From Allacma fusca (Eukaryota > Arthropoda > Collembola > Symphypleona > Sminthuridae): 64,000 bases of DNA. Shown here piece after piece: positions 12,901-25,130 of the stretch. Under the pieces are notes generated by a model. It was not told where the DNA came from, did no database searches, and saw nothing but the letters and a program-made list of their open reading frames with translations. The number at the start of each line of letters is the position of its first letter. Position 1 is the first letter of the stretch. Position numbers and translations under genes: made by a program. Location: the NCBI GenBank assembly GCA_947179485.1, contig OX359246.1:31372001-31436000 (forward strand), given 5' to 3'.

Positions 12901-14456
12901 TCCTCTGGAAACAAAAGATATAAATCGTAAACTCAAATCCATCTGCGTGATTAAAAATTGGAAGGGGAAGACTACAGCTATAGTAACAATCTCTGAGAAA
13001 CTATGAACTAACCAGGACACCATGGATTAAAGATGATGTAAAGCGGTCTTGACAAAGCGTACTTTACGGAAGCTGGATTCTTCTGAGTGGCCAATTCCAC
13101 TTGCAAATTCCACTTCCCAACGGGACTTTTCGATGGAGGCTTCACCTGTTCAAGTATACATGCATTATGTGATATGATTATATTTACAATTAGCTAAAAA
13201 AAAATATTTGACTGTTTTTCAAAACCAGAGGCTGTGACATTTATGTAAATTTGTACATTGTCGCATTATAGAATATACCAATTAACCCCTGCTTCCTATT
13301 ATTTACCATTACATAACAAAATTAGCACTCACGTTAACAGTAATCTTCGTTCCATTAACTGACACAATGTAGGCTAACCATCCATTGGGATTGTCCGTGG
13401 GTTTCTCATCATTAACAGGTACTGGCACGATAGATGGGTCAAATGACACATGACTCTTCTTCGGTTTCTTTTCACCTTCGATTATAATAATAATTAATAA
13501 TGTTAAAATCTGTCAATACGACTGTTTCCAGGTTTTCCCATTTACATTGTATTCATTGGTATATGTATAATGATCCTACTCTATTCAAAATAAGGAGTCA
13601 GCTAGAAAAAAAGTTGTGAAGTTTATTACATGCTAATGACTGTAGTTGCAGGCCAAATATGAGCTTGACAGAATCATTTCCCTTCACATAGGCACGGTCA
13701 AACTCCAAGTCCAAGGTGAATTCCTGCCCACGTCGAACAACCAACTGCTGCTGAGTCCGATCTTGTTTCTGACTCATCACAGAGTACAGGCTTGTCTGAT
13801 GTTTCTCTCCATTGGCTTGGATATTCAAATCCACATCCTTCAATTGCAATACTTGCGGATCAGGCTGTTGGCCAGGACATGGAGGAACTATTGACATACA
13901 AAAAAGTGTCATATTAATTATTTCTTTAAAGGAAAATTTCCTAGAGCTTTTAGCTCAACAAAAAATTTGTAAACTACTTGAAGTAATTATGAATATACAT
14001 AGAGCATAAAGTAAACATTTCACGCAACGGTACGTAACTGAATATTTTCAATACCATGACTAAAAATATAAAATTAACGCATGAATTATAACTAATTACT
14101 AAAAAAGAAATACAATTGATCGAGATAACTTACCCAAAGTAAATAAGGCCGTTGCTTGTTGTGCTGGTGGAGCCCTGCAAAAATTCAAGTTATTCCATTC
14201 GTCATTAATTACTGCTTTAAACTTTGAGAGCAAACGTAAAAACCAATAAATTAAAAGCGTAGAATGTAACTTTTCAACTTTAAAGAGATAGTTTTTTTAA
14301 AAGTAAGCTGTACTATGCTAAGTAGATACTTGTCAGAATTTTTAAGGTTTATTATAAAATGGGGCAAATTAAGACAAAATAAAAGACTGAATTAAGGTTA
14401 CAATATAGTAAATATAGAACAGAGATGTTTCCAACAAAAAAAATTACTCCTTACAT
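9938..14456 (-). CDS. Tg: Transglutaminase TG2 (15 exons, 780 aa, split start codon)
   Basis: Same enzyme family as TG1. Exons from 5': 14455-14456 (AT only), 14134-14174, 13630-13887, 13333-13475, 13013-13145, 12657-12904, 12342-12552, 12007-12169, 11587-11898, 11398-11480, 11115-11256, 10781-10926, 10542-10705, 10287-10429, 9938-10091; total 2343 nt. The ATG is made by splicing AT onto G of the next exon (MAPPAQQATALFTL). The context TTTCAAAATG fits arthropod start-site preference, and there is no other in-frame ATG before the N-terminal domain. Triad: C336 (YGQCWVFAS), H403 (FHVWCEAW), D426 (GWQVIDATAQE), with the family's usual 23-residue His-Asp spacing. The exon around D426 carries a longer loop than in TG1. 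Exon phases match the other copies exactly. Confidence 0.94.
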
Positions 14457-14578
14457 TTTGAAAAGATGATCTTCACTTGGAAAAGCAAATCACTTTCGAT
14501 AACTACTATTTCTAGAACTACAAAAATCTATTAGATTTGTTAGCTGAGAGAGGGAACAGAACTTCCGTACTTGATGAC

Positions 14579-14745
14579 GGCTGAACTTTAAAAACGCTCT
14601 TTGAGGGTTCACTTTCTTTATATATACTCAGAAATAAGTATTCCTTCGGTGACATTCCCAGTGGGGAGAATTTAGCATATAGCGTCCCTCAAGTCAGGAT
14701 TAAAAAGTCGAGCTAATGATGTCACCGGAGTTTATTTTAGGTCAT
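14579..14745 (-). promoter_or_regulatory. TG2 promoter and conserved upstream block
   Basis: Read on the minus strand: a TATA-like TATATAAAG (14616-14626), then an initiator-like GTTCAGCCGTC (about 14577-14587) shared with TG3 and TG4. Further upstream are two blocks kept in the paralogs, gcatatagcgtccctcaag (14675-14692) and a stretch at 14718-14745 ending ttattttaggtcat. AGGTCA with an AT-rich 5' side resembles a monomeric nuclear-receptor site. That reading is an inference. Confidence 0.6.
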
Positions 14746-14799
14746 TGCCTGCTAAATTTTGAAGTCCAGGGGAACATTTACATTTGAGCCAGGAAAAAA

Positions 14800-17040
14800 C
14801 GCATGGGGTGTCAAGAAGGGCCAATAAGTGCAACATTTGCATTAACGGAACAAGACATAATGGTTTCATGTAAATGTCCATGAACATTCAGTTTACCATC
14901 GCATGATGACAATTTTCCTGCCAGCACTACTGGGGAGCTCATTGTTGTATTTCAAACAGGATTATTTACATCGTAAACAAACACTAACTTAATAATAAAT
15001 ACACTACAGAGGACTACTGGAACTCTTTATGGAACACACTTAAATGAAGCTGCTATGGACTTTTTTTTCATATTGATATATTTAAGAAATAATGTGAAGG
15101 GTCTTAAAAATGGTAATATTTTTTACACTTCCATAAATAACCCCAAATAATCCTGTGCAGCTACACGATATTAATTTATAAGAATAAAGAAGGTAAAGAA
15201 AACTCCGTAAGGCCCTCGGATATATCGGAAAGTAAGCCCCCATATTAGGTTTAAAAGCGAAATATTTGTTCTGGCTACATATGTAGGTCAAATGGTCACA
15301 CAGTAGTGCATTATAGTGGTCCAACTATTTTATAGAAGTATCTATGTACATGCATTCTCTTTGCAGTGCATAGGTATTATGTACGTAGGTACTTATGGTA
15401 GTTTATACCCTTGACACCTGGGTCAATTGTAAGAAAAATATTTTTGTCTTAGAATACTTTGATAAGCGACTAACTTGCATAACTGCATGAGATTTTCCCG
15501 TCTTAAACTGTCCTTCTATTATTTACAGAGTGAGTTCACTTCTCACAATCTCAGTGCAGCCCTGGCAATGCTGCTGCAAATGTAACAAATAAAGTTTCCC
15601 TTTCCTCATCAACTGTTTTCATTTTTCATGTCTGGCTAACGCCTGCATTTACATTACTGTCTTATCAAATTTCGATACACGGGGATAATTGTAAGACTAC
15701 GCAAATGTTTTTTGTTGGCCTATTTATTTTTGTACGGGTACGTGCATACAATTGAATGGATGTGCACTTAAAATTATTTAAGCCTGCATGAAAAATGTAC
15801 TGTCAATCTGCCACATTATTATTACAAATGCATATTTGTACTTGTTTGAACCCGCAGGGAAGTGGAGTCTTAACAATAAATATTACAGACAAATGTACAA
15901 AAATGTTTACACTCAAACTTTCAAACTGAAATGTTCAAATATTCAACGTTTCATATCAAGTAATTAATAGTTTATCATGCAGGGTCATCAATATGTATTA
16001 GTTAACCAATATTTCATATTTTTCCCGTGTTTTCACATATTTTTGTTTCATTTATTGTTTCTTACGTCACGTGTACTAAATATGCTCAGGGTTGCAACTT
16101 GCAAGTGAGGAAGTTCATATATGTAAATATAAATCCCAGATTTTAAAATTACGATGCGTAAGTAACTGACGAAATGTGAGGAGCAGTGACTACATAAACA
16201 ATCAAGTAAATATGTTAACAACTATCAGCTAAATGGTCCTGGACTAATTGCAAGACGTGCAATACCAGCACCATAACACAATCAAAATAAGGGCTTGCAT
16301 TCAACTTAAAACACTAAATTTGACCTGATCCTTTCATAAGGTCATTGCCTATAATATACCTTGTTTCTTATGAGCATTATGTAAACGTTCGGTACATACA
16401 ATTAGATACTATAACTATCCGTAATCTTTTAGTTTACATACATCCAGCTTCTTTGACAGGCTCTCAAAATATTTACAATGTTGGGACCCTTGTTACCGTT
16501 GTAGTATCTTCTAATTTTTATTTATCTCTATTCTAAAGTTATCAGCTATGATGATGCATTAGCATACTGATGACTACTACAGTCTTGCCTATTTCCTCGG
16601 AACTGACATATGACCAACTTCAAATGAACGAATAATATTACATATTCAGTTTTCGGAAGTTCTTGCTCCCATCAGCAAATGTACGGGTATGTATGTAAGT
16701 ATACATCTTAAAGCCATCTATAGGTTACAATCAATGTATGTATGAAGATGGATTTATTTTGGGAAATCTTGACTTCCATAAATTAAAGACTGTCTAATAA
16801 TATCTACATGAAGGGAATTACTTAGAGCTTTACTAATAGTCCCGCCCCAATTACAAATATACGTATACTTAAAACAAAAATGAGTATTTATAATACTCAT
16901 TTTTGATAACTTTTTGATGACTCATAAAATCCATAAATATTTATATTTTTGTAACAAGTATCGAGAGTGACCTGTAAAAGGTTTTTACACAGTTTCAGTT
17001 ACACGCACACCCTACTTTTTGGAGGTCCTTCAGGGTGGAA
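14800..17040. other. Intergenic, no gene seen
   Basis: AT-rich sequence upstream of TG2. No exon, RNA gene or bounded repeat was recognised on either strand; open frames here are short and have no family features. Confidence 0.5.
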
Positions 17041-17044
17041 AATG

Positions 17045-17490
17045 ATTCTCGGATTCAGCCTCCATAACTGAACATTGATGTCATCGTTAGCAATATTATT
17101 ATCTTAATCTGAACGTCTCCGATAACGAACGCAATCCCGTCAATTCCTAACCCGGATGTTTCGAATGCAGCTCAAGACTCTACACTATATACAAATGCGT
17201 TAGCACTTGATGCATATCCAAGTGCAGCTGTATTACCATTTCAAAATCATCAAAAATTTATTACTGAATTATCATAAATTCTTTAAAATGACAAAAAGCC
17301 GTACCCACTGTACCTTCAACCGGATCCGAGAATACCCTTGACCCCGGAGCGTACATCCTCAACAACCGCATCTTAAATTAAGTGTAACATATACATAGAC
17401 CGAAGATTTTCAGAATTTCAATGGTCACCACCACCATCTCAGTGAAATTTCGCAATATAAGTAATAACGGGAGAATCTAAAATCTAGACA
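17045..17490 (-). pseudogene. Relic of transglutaminase C-terminal exons (TG5-like)
   Basis: The stretch 17050-17175 aligns by eye with the last exon of TG5 (48237-48408): shared gattc/aatctcgg.ttc, cctccataa, catcgttag and aatatt. About 17308-17490 matches the preceding TG5 exon (48554-48699): ggatccgagaa, ccttgaccccggagc versus cctggagc, aatggtcacc, cagtgaaatttc, and tctaaaatct next to the old acceptor. An insertion of about 35 bases (ttaaattaagtgtaac...) interrupts the exon, and reading frames are broken. No other exons of this copy were found, so it is a two-exon remnant. Confidence 0.7.
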
Positions 17491-17499
17491 TTGAATCAT

Positions 17500-18200
17500 T
17501 AGACATGCTCATTAAGCCGTCAGTCAAGTTAGCCCGAGTTAAATTAGAGCCTGAGTTAATCATATACATCATTCAAATACATACCCATGAGTTTCCCTAT
17601 GCACTAAAACACGCGTACAGAGTAACTTGGAAAACCCCTCGAGGATTTGAACAAAGTTATCCTTTAGCCGTTCCGACTTGTTGTTTCATTGTGTTGACGT
17701 TTTGTAATTAGGTAATTATTAATAATTCGAACTGCTAGCAACTAGAACTACATTTGTTGCTCGATAACACCTGGGGAATTCCTACGATGTGAGTTTAGTT
17801 TAATGTTTACACTAATTTTAATGATGATGTGTCTCCACGTCTTGAAAAAGATGTTAGGAGCGGCTTTAGACACAATAAACGCTACGTGCATATGCAGGCC
17901 ACGTCAAATTGTTTTCTAGTCAAGGGCGTAATCACATGTCATGGGCAACCAAAAATTTTCAACTAGGTCCATATCCACGTCAAGTAAATATTTTCCTAGT
18001 CCAGGGCGGAACTAAATGTCATAAGCAACTAATCTTCGGATTCAAAAAGCTTTCGCGAATAAAACAACTTGTGCATAATTTTTTTGCTTTTAATATATTC
18101 TCATTTCATGGTCGATCCTTTCTGTAATCATGAATATAGTTAGCACTTCGCCAAATTTAAGTTTCTAAAAAAAATTCAATGTCTAAACTCGGGGGTAAAT
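17500..18200. other. Intergenic with a short direct duplication
   Basis: At about 17897-18030 a roughly 75-base unit occurs twice (ccacgtcaa, ttttctagtcaaggg / ttttcctagtccaggg, atgtcat.ggcaac / atgtcataagcaac). The open frame across it is a product of the duplication rather than a gene. Confidence 0.5.
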
Positions 18201-18204
18201 GAGG

Positions 18205-18870
18205 GAAACCCAGGATTTATTTCTAACCCGGCTGGCCGGATTCATATCTGACATTAGAATCAAATTCTCAGTGGTCAATTCCTTCTGCCTTCATCAATTT
18301 TATTTGAATTTGGACAAATCGGAATTTTTTAAAAATTTTTGAAATTTTAAAACCACGCAAAAATATGGGCACCCCCAGTTTTAATTCTAACCTGGTTGGC
18401 CGGAATCAATTCTGACATTAGAATCAAATTCTCCGTGGTGGATTCCTTCTGCCTTCATCAATTTTTTTTTAAATTTGTTCAAATCCGAATTTTTAAAAAA
18501 TCTTTGAAATTCCTAAACGACGGGAAAATAAGGACACCCCCAGTTTTATTTCTAACCTGGTTGGCCCGAATCAATTCTGACATTAGAATCAAATTCTCCG
18601 TGGTGGATTCCTTCTGCCTTTATCAATTTTATTTGAATTTGGACAAATCGGAATGTTTTAAAAATCTTTGAAATTCTAAAACCACGCGAAAATAAGGGCA
18701 CCCCCAGTTTTATTTCTAACCCGGTTGGCCGGAATCATTTTTAACCTCAGAATCAAATTCTCCGTGGTGGGTTCCTTCTGCCTTTATCAATTTTATTTGA
18801 ATTTGGACAAATCGGAATGTTTTAAAAATCTTTGAAATTCTAAAACCACGCGAAAATAAGGGCACCCCCA
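18205..18870. repeat. Tandem array, unit about 165 bp, about 4 copies
   Basis: The phrase acattagaatcaaattctc recurs at about 18250, 18415 and 18580, with a diverged version (acctcagaatcaaattctc) at about 18744, giving a period of 164-165 bases. Each unit also holds ctaacc.ggttggcc, ccttctgcctt, atcaattttatttgaattt, ctttgaaatt.taaaa and ggg.acccccagtttt. The last two copies are the most similar, with a near-identical stretch from ttccttctgccttta to agggcaccccca. The array directly abuts the 5' side of the transposon-derived gene. Confidence 0.85.
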
Positions 18871-18882
18871 TTCCGCCTGTGA

Positions 18883-21800
18883 AAAACCGACTGTTTCATA
18901 GACCACGGTGACTCAAAACAAGTCGAGACTAGCAACACAACAGTGCTTATCCCGAAAACGTTCCAGTTTACTGTCAAGAAAAAGGTTTGGGACAGCTATG
19001 TTGAGACGCGAAATCGCCATGGCAAAACAACATTTGCTATGCGTCCAGGTTGGCTGGACGTGATATTAAGGAGGAAATTTAACAAGGTCAATCCATGCTG
19101 TGCAGTTTGTGAATTCTTAAGTAATTCGCAGAATACAGACTCCATCGGCCAGGGTTTGGCCGTATTTCGTACTACGTAAGATTGTAACAATTTATTACTA
19201 ATGTTGTTCATCTTTATTATTGACTTCCTACGGATCAGTTGCAGGGTCGACTCGTACTTCAAAACTGGACCATCTGGGTGGATGAAACGCATAGAAACAG
19301 ATTTTAGTTTAGCCACCATAGCAGCAGTTATCCACACGTTCTGGAATGGTCATAGTACATCCTCATATCTTAACCTATGTTGGGAAGAACTTTTCAAGGT
19401 CCGGAAACCTTCAGAAATAAATCACCATGTTTGCCGTATGCACATAATCCAAGCTATTGTCGCTAAACTGGTAGAATGTTACGTAGAAAAGGACGACGAG
19501 CGTGTGAAAATCATAAAGAAGTTGTTTAACCGATATCAGTATTCTTACGGTATCCACACGGCTAACTACTACGTTCGCAAGATATTCGTACTATGTCTAT
19601 CACCAACCGATGTTCCCAGTGTTACACAGGTGCTATCGACTCTTCAATCCGCTCCACCAAAATTGCTACAACTTGGTAACATCTTTACTTGATAATTTGT
19701 ATTACAAATCGACCCAACATCATGTGTGTCTGCATTTAAAAACTATACGTACTAATGTTTCACAGAATACGAAATAGTGCATCAAAACTATCTAGTACAA
19801 CATCTTTCGGATACTACGTTATGTCGTGGAACATCGTTTGGACGATTCTATCACGATTTGCGGACTATCGTTGGAAGTTCACTGGCACAAGACCAAGTAG
19901 AATCTTCTTTATCGCCAAACAGGTTTTATAATGAAAGCTTTGTCACTTACTTGTGCACGCACATATTACCGTATACACCAATGCTCACTCATATTATGTT
20001 CGAATTGCGTGGAGATCACCGCCATAACGACACACAAGAGCCTGTCGAAAATTGGAACAAGGTTGTAAAAAGGCACGAACAGTGTAAGGATGGTAAACTG
20101 ACATTAGCCAGATACGTTCATGAAGCCAAAAATGTTATTGAAGGTATCATGTGTTGTATTTTCTGTAATATCACATTACTGGTTGTCCGAAATGAGTTGA
20201 TCAAGAAGTAAAGACATATTGGTTTACAGGGCGGTGCACAAGGTTCCTGGCGGATTACACTCGTTACTTAGGACAACTTGAGGGAATAAATAAGCAACGA
20301 AAACCCGGAAGACGTAGGAAGAATGTAACCCCGACAGTGTCCACATACAAGACTTGCGAAAATCCTGCGAACGTGTCTTTCCTTCCCTTACAGGAAAGCT
20401 CATGTGTTCTCACAGAATCCTGGAAGAAGAAAGGCTAACATGTACCTAAAGTTAAATTTCGTCGATTTTCGACACTTTGCCATTTATTCCGTGAGTTAAT
20501 ATTAATTGTATTCTTACGTATTCTGGAGTTTGAAACCGGTTGCTTTTGTTACAGTTGGGGTTCCAGAGCTCGAGATGATGGTGCATTTCTTTTTGTCGAC
20601 ACTTGTTCTTTCGATAATATCATGACTATGACGCTGTATCTGTACGAGACTGACCCATACTTTCATACGTTTATTTCCAATGGTTCAGCAAGCAGGATAT
20701 TAGTTGTTGATGCCCTTCAGTGTTTGAGAGAGGGATTTCAAAATCTTGCAAAACAGAAATGGTTATCTCTGACTGATCGGGAATTACAAAGTAAACCTGC
20801 TTTGAATGACATGTGGAATGGTGAGGAGGAATACGGACTCGCTGCTCTCCATGGGCTGTTTGAAGACTATTTTCAAGTGACTTCGTGTAGTACATGTGTC
20901 TACGAGACATTCAAAAGGTGTATTCATTATTACTACACTTTTAACATGAATAATAATTGATATACGGTCACTATATCGACTATTAGAACAAATGTCGAAT
21001 TATGAAATACGATAATTAAATGTATTTGATTTGCAGTTTTCCTATAACTGCCTTATGTGGTTCCAGCATTGAACTTATTCTACACAGATTAAACGCAACA
21101 ACAACGTTTCTAGGTTCTGTATGTCGGAGTTGTCACAAGGACAAGTCTGTAAACTATAAACAGCCGGAAATTCCATCGCCAGTATTGTTTTTTGAGTTTA
21201 CTCATGGCACTATGGTCTCCGAGGATACCCATAGAAAGAGGATTGCGGATATTCCACTCCGAATTAATTTATTTCAAAGTGTTTATTCTCTTTTAGGTTA
21301 TACGCTAAACGTAGGGGGCATTTCGTACTTCAAATATTGCACAATGCACAACCTGTTAGATATGACGGCATGGAACCGCTAATGAAGTATTTACCCGGTC
21401 GATTTAAGGATTACGTGGCTGTAAGTCCATGCTGGTACACATTAAATCGCGAATGTTAGAGAAATGTGCTTGCCGATGTTTGCATAATATTGGGCTTTTT
21501 TAATGTTGTCTTTTGGATGTTGAATTCGTTAGTTTGTTTAGTAGTGATTGTTTAAAACTGATATTGTTGAATTAGTATTGAATTGATTTGTTTGCTGGAA
21601 ATGGATATTTGGTGATGTGTATTTGGGTTTGAAATTTAGTTTTTTTAGACCTTACTATAGTTTCCAAAATGATAATTGGTAGTTCCTATGGTTCGATTAG
21701 CATAACCATAGTATAACCAGTGTTTCCATAATATTGGTTTCCGTACATAAACGATCATGCATATTTCTGATCATGGTTGTAGAGTAGCTTGTGTAATAAA

Positions 21801-23258
21801 GCTTTTAGTATTGTACATGACTTAGTTGAATCGTTTTATAGTATTGCTTATCTGTAGTGTGTACGAAATACTCACAATGTAGTTTCTTTTAATATGTTTA
21901 CAGTCGTTTGCTGGCGATAAATTGGGTACTTGATGTTAGTCGTATAATTCAGTGCTGCATGAATGACATGTACACGATTATATTTATGTATCTAAATGAC
22001 ATAACTGATTTTGGAGTTCATGTAATTAATATAATATTTTGTGTTTGCTTGTTTCCAAGCACCTGGACCTTTGCCTTTGCTCCTGTTCCAGAATGAAGCT
22101 CTTATACTATTGATAAGAATTCATTCATCCTAACATGAATTTTTGCTTACCTGCTTACCTGTTTCAATTTCTAACTCACAATCTTCACTTCTCTCTTGGT
22201 CGTGAAGACTTTCACACCTCACTCTCCAATCCAAAATTACGCCGTTTTTCATTTCTGCTTTCGTGCAGTTATTTATTTTGACCGTGAATTAAAATACCCT
22301 TTGACTGTTGCTGAAACGAGAGCTTTGCTGTGTCCGCTTTCTTTAGAACTGTATATTGTGTATTTGCTTATTAGCTAGTTGTCATTTCATCACTCTGGCT
22401 GTTGCTGAACTTCAGCGTTAATCTCACCGAGTACATCACGGCATCACTAGCTGTTTAATAAAATCCCTACAGCTGATTTATTGCAACTATGTGAAACAAA
22501 ATATATGTTCAGTACAATAGTTATTTGTTTTTGCTAATGACAGTGCTTGTAGTATGGATCCGAAGACCGCTTGTACCCTTTGCAAAACAATACATGTAGG
22601 AGCAATACAGTGTTCACATTTTCTGGACTCATATAAAGTTGTAAGCACGTATATCATAATATACAGTGTGTCTCAATAATATATATAGCACAGATAATTT
22701 AATTAATTGAATTTGTAAGTTGTTGTAGCCAATGTACGATGGGGAAATCCATAACGAGGTTTTATGGGGTAAGCACGCAGCTGACTGGGATTTCAGTAGT
22801 GCTGCACCTACGCCTTTGAGGCCTTGGCAAATAGATCCGGAAGAGGTGAGACACAGTGTTGGTGTCGCTAAAACTGCAAATCCTGGAGATATGGAACCCG
22901 TTGATGAAGACCATCCAATTGTGCAGGTTATAAAAACTGTTGAATAAACCTTTTGTTTGAACGAAATACTAAAAATGTTGTAACTAATAACCAAAACCAG
23001 CTTCTTGTACATATATTGGGTTGCAATGACAGTGCTATTTGTTTAAAAAATAACTTCATTCAAAATTACTTTGTTCAAATATTGTAGGAAGAACCTACCG
23101 ATTCAAACACCTTGACTAGGAAGGAGAGAAGGAAGTTGGGTGTACAGCGAAAACGGAAGTCAGTAGTGGGAAAGCAGAAAGAGAAAGATCGGCATGTGAA
23201 GCAAACACATAATCGCAATTTCCACAGAGTTAGTGGAACTTACCGTGGAAATAAATGA
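18883..23258 (+). CDS. Transposon-derived gene: DDE-transposase-like plus USP-like protease (5' end open)
   Basis: Exons supported by frame and splice sites: 18883?-19175, 19245-19675, 19766-20143, 20230-about 20436, 20555-20917, 21037-21420, 22544-22640, 22729-22926, 23088-23258, with AATAAA at 23263. Exons 1-3 resemble cut-and-paste transposases of the Mutator/KDZ type: CCAVC, then ETDFSLA, then HHVCRMH (a CxxH motif). Exons 5-6 look like a ubiquitin-specific-protease fold: FLFVDTCSFDN (Cys box), two CxxC pairs (CSTC, CRSC), YSLLGY, and GHFVLQI...RYDGM (His box). The C-terminus is highly basic (RKERRKLGVQRKRK). The His box is one base out of frame at the G-run 21314-21318, and the 21.4-22.5 kb join is unresolved. 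Family assignment is from motifs only. Confidence 0.55.
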
Positions 23259-23492
23259 TTTTAATAAAAGTCACTACACACGCGGAATTATTAAATAATG
23301 TTTATTTGTATCTCTCATGCATCCGGTCAGTTGTAGAAGGTTCTACAAAATGATGAACCCAGGGGTTTAGACACTTACGGCAATCTGATTTGTGTTACTA
23401 CAAACATTGGTGTTTTGACGAGCTAGCTCCCCCATAAATACTGATTCAGGTACAAAGTGGTTGCATAAATTTTGAAGCTGAATTATTCACTA

Positions 23493-23625
23493 CTTTGTGG
23501 GTACACACAAATCCAAATTTGTTTTGTACTTTGTGGGTTCACACAAATTCAAATTTGTTTTGTACTTTGTGGGTACACAAATCCAAATTTGTTTTGTACT
23601 TTTTGGGTACACGCAATTTCTACCC
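23493..23625. repeat. Short tandem repeat, three to four copies
   Basis: The unit caaatccaaatttgttttgtactttgtgggtacac (split here as caaatccaaatttgttttg and tactttgtgggtacac) recurs with few changes at about 23495, 23540 and 23580. Because the unit is open in several frames on both strands it creates repetitive open frames. These are not genes. Confidence 0.8.
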
Positions 23626-23748
23626 GCAAAGTTTGGTACAACCTTGGATGTCAGAACGTGTACACAAGAATACTTATTGGAAGCGATTGCATCATGTACA
23701 GGTACGAGTGTATGAAATAGCTTAACCCGATGTCCAAGTACCTCAAAT

Positions 23749-24030
23749 GAGGGGTCGGATTTTCGTTGGAAGATAGGAATCTTGCCGAGGAAAAATATTA
23801 TTGGCACGGAAATATCAAACGGATGGGATTTTTTTACGAGCAGGGATTTAAAAATTCTTTTTGCTTTCTGGCAGAAATTGTCTAATTTGTTGGGGAGTTT
23901 TAGGGAAAATTTGTTTAGCAAACAGGGGTGTTTTGATTGCATGACCTTATTTGGTGGGGATTTGAAGTGTTGTAAGTAAATTATTTTTGCGAACAGGGAT
24001 ATTGAAAATCACTTGCCGTTTTTTCAATAA
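23749..24030. mobile_element. Decayed copy of the 'GTCGGATTTT' hAT-like family
   Basis: It begins ggggtcggattttcgttggaa and carries family-specific phrases also found in 27130-27516: gagcagggattta, ttgttggggagttttaggg, aatttgtttagcaaacag, attgaaaatc and gaacaggg. The right end is not recognisable, so only the left part is secure. Confidence 0.6.
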
Positions 24031-25130
24031 GCATAGTTTGAACCTTTCTGTACCTGTCTGGACGGACATAATATTCACCAGGGAACTCAAGAAAGCACCC
24101 CACATATTTATCATTTCTTGTGACACTTTTTTTCACGCGTACAGCCTGCCTTTATTTCATATTAGCTTGTTTAACTTTTGTTTTTGTAGATATGTTAATG
24201 CTTTTGTTCTAAACGAAGTTGAGCTAATTAACTTGACAAACAACAGGTGTAACTGGAGTATTAAGTACAGGACAAAACTATAGTAACTTCTTTTAGGATG
24301 GAGTCGTATTGGGAATGAAAATGTCAAAAATCATCATTGTAATGAATCGCAAATACTGCACTACAAAAAATTGCGATTATGCAAGGGTGTCGCGTAAGGC
24401 GGCGCCAGGTCGGCCATCTCTTCTTACGTAACTATTGTAGTATGTTGAACTCATTTATGAAATTACCGTTGGGTTTGTTTTTTTCAAAACAGTCATTCCC
24501 ATGGTGAAACATTGTTTTGAAATATGCACATACAATGTACATGCATGCATTTTAAATAGTGTGAGTAATATTGACGCCAAATACTATCGGGTTATAACCA
24601 ACCAAACCCAAATTATTAAAAACGAAATCGGGAGTAGTTGAGCAGGGGTACGGTCCCAAGGAGTGGAGCGTCATAGGGCTTTCTGTTAATAACAAAGGCG
24701 CTGCCCGTGTATAACGTTGGCAGGAATCTCCTCTCCTCATTCACTACAGCGAACAAGCAATGTTTGCATGCTGGCTGTCAGGGATTGTCGATTTGAAAAT
24801 GTCATGGCATATTGGGCATCAATATGCCATGAGCATATATGCCATTGGGCATTCAACTTTGGGAAAATACCTACATTTTGGGCACATACGACATGTTGAG
24901 CATATTCAGTTCAAATTTTTGGTTACCTTTTTCAGACGTTTTAGACGATACTTTTACTGCACACTACCCCGCTCAAATCTTTATAACTAAAAACGATTAC
25001 TCGACGGTTTTAGCACAAAGGTAAATAAATCAGGTCAGTAGAAAATTGTAGGAGTTCAGGGCATTTTCCCAATGTGCCAATATTACCGAAACTATGGCAC
25101 GTTGGCGGGCATTTTGAGCATATTCAGCTT

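Noticed and set aside
18396-18671. Open frame of 91 codons with an internal duplication
   Set aside because: It reads across two units of the 165-bp tandem repeat, so the repeat explains it.
23472-23942. Several overlapping repetitive open frames on both strands
   Set aside because: They come from the short tandem repeat caaatccaaatttg... being open in several frames.
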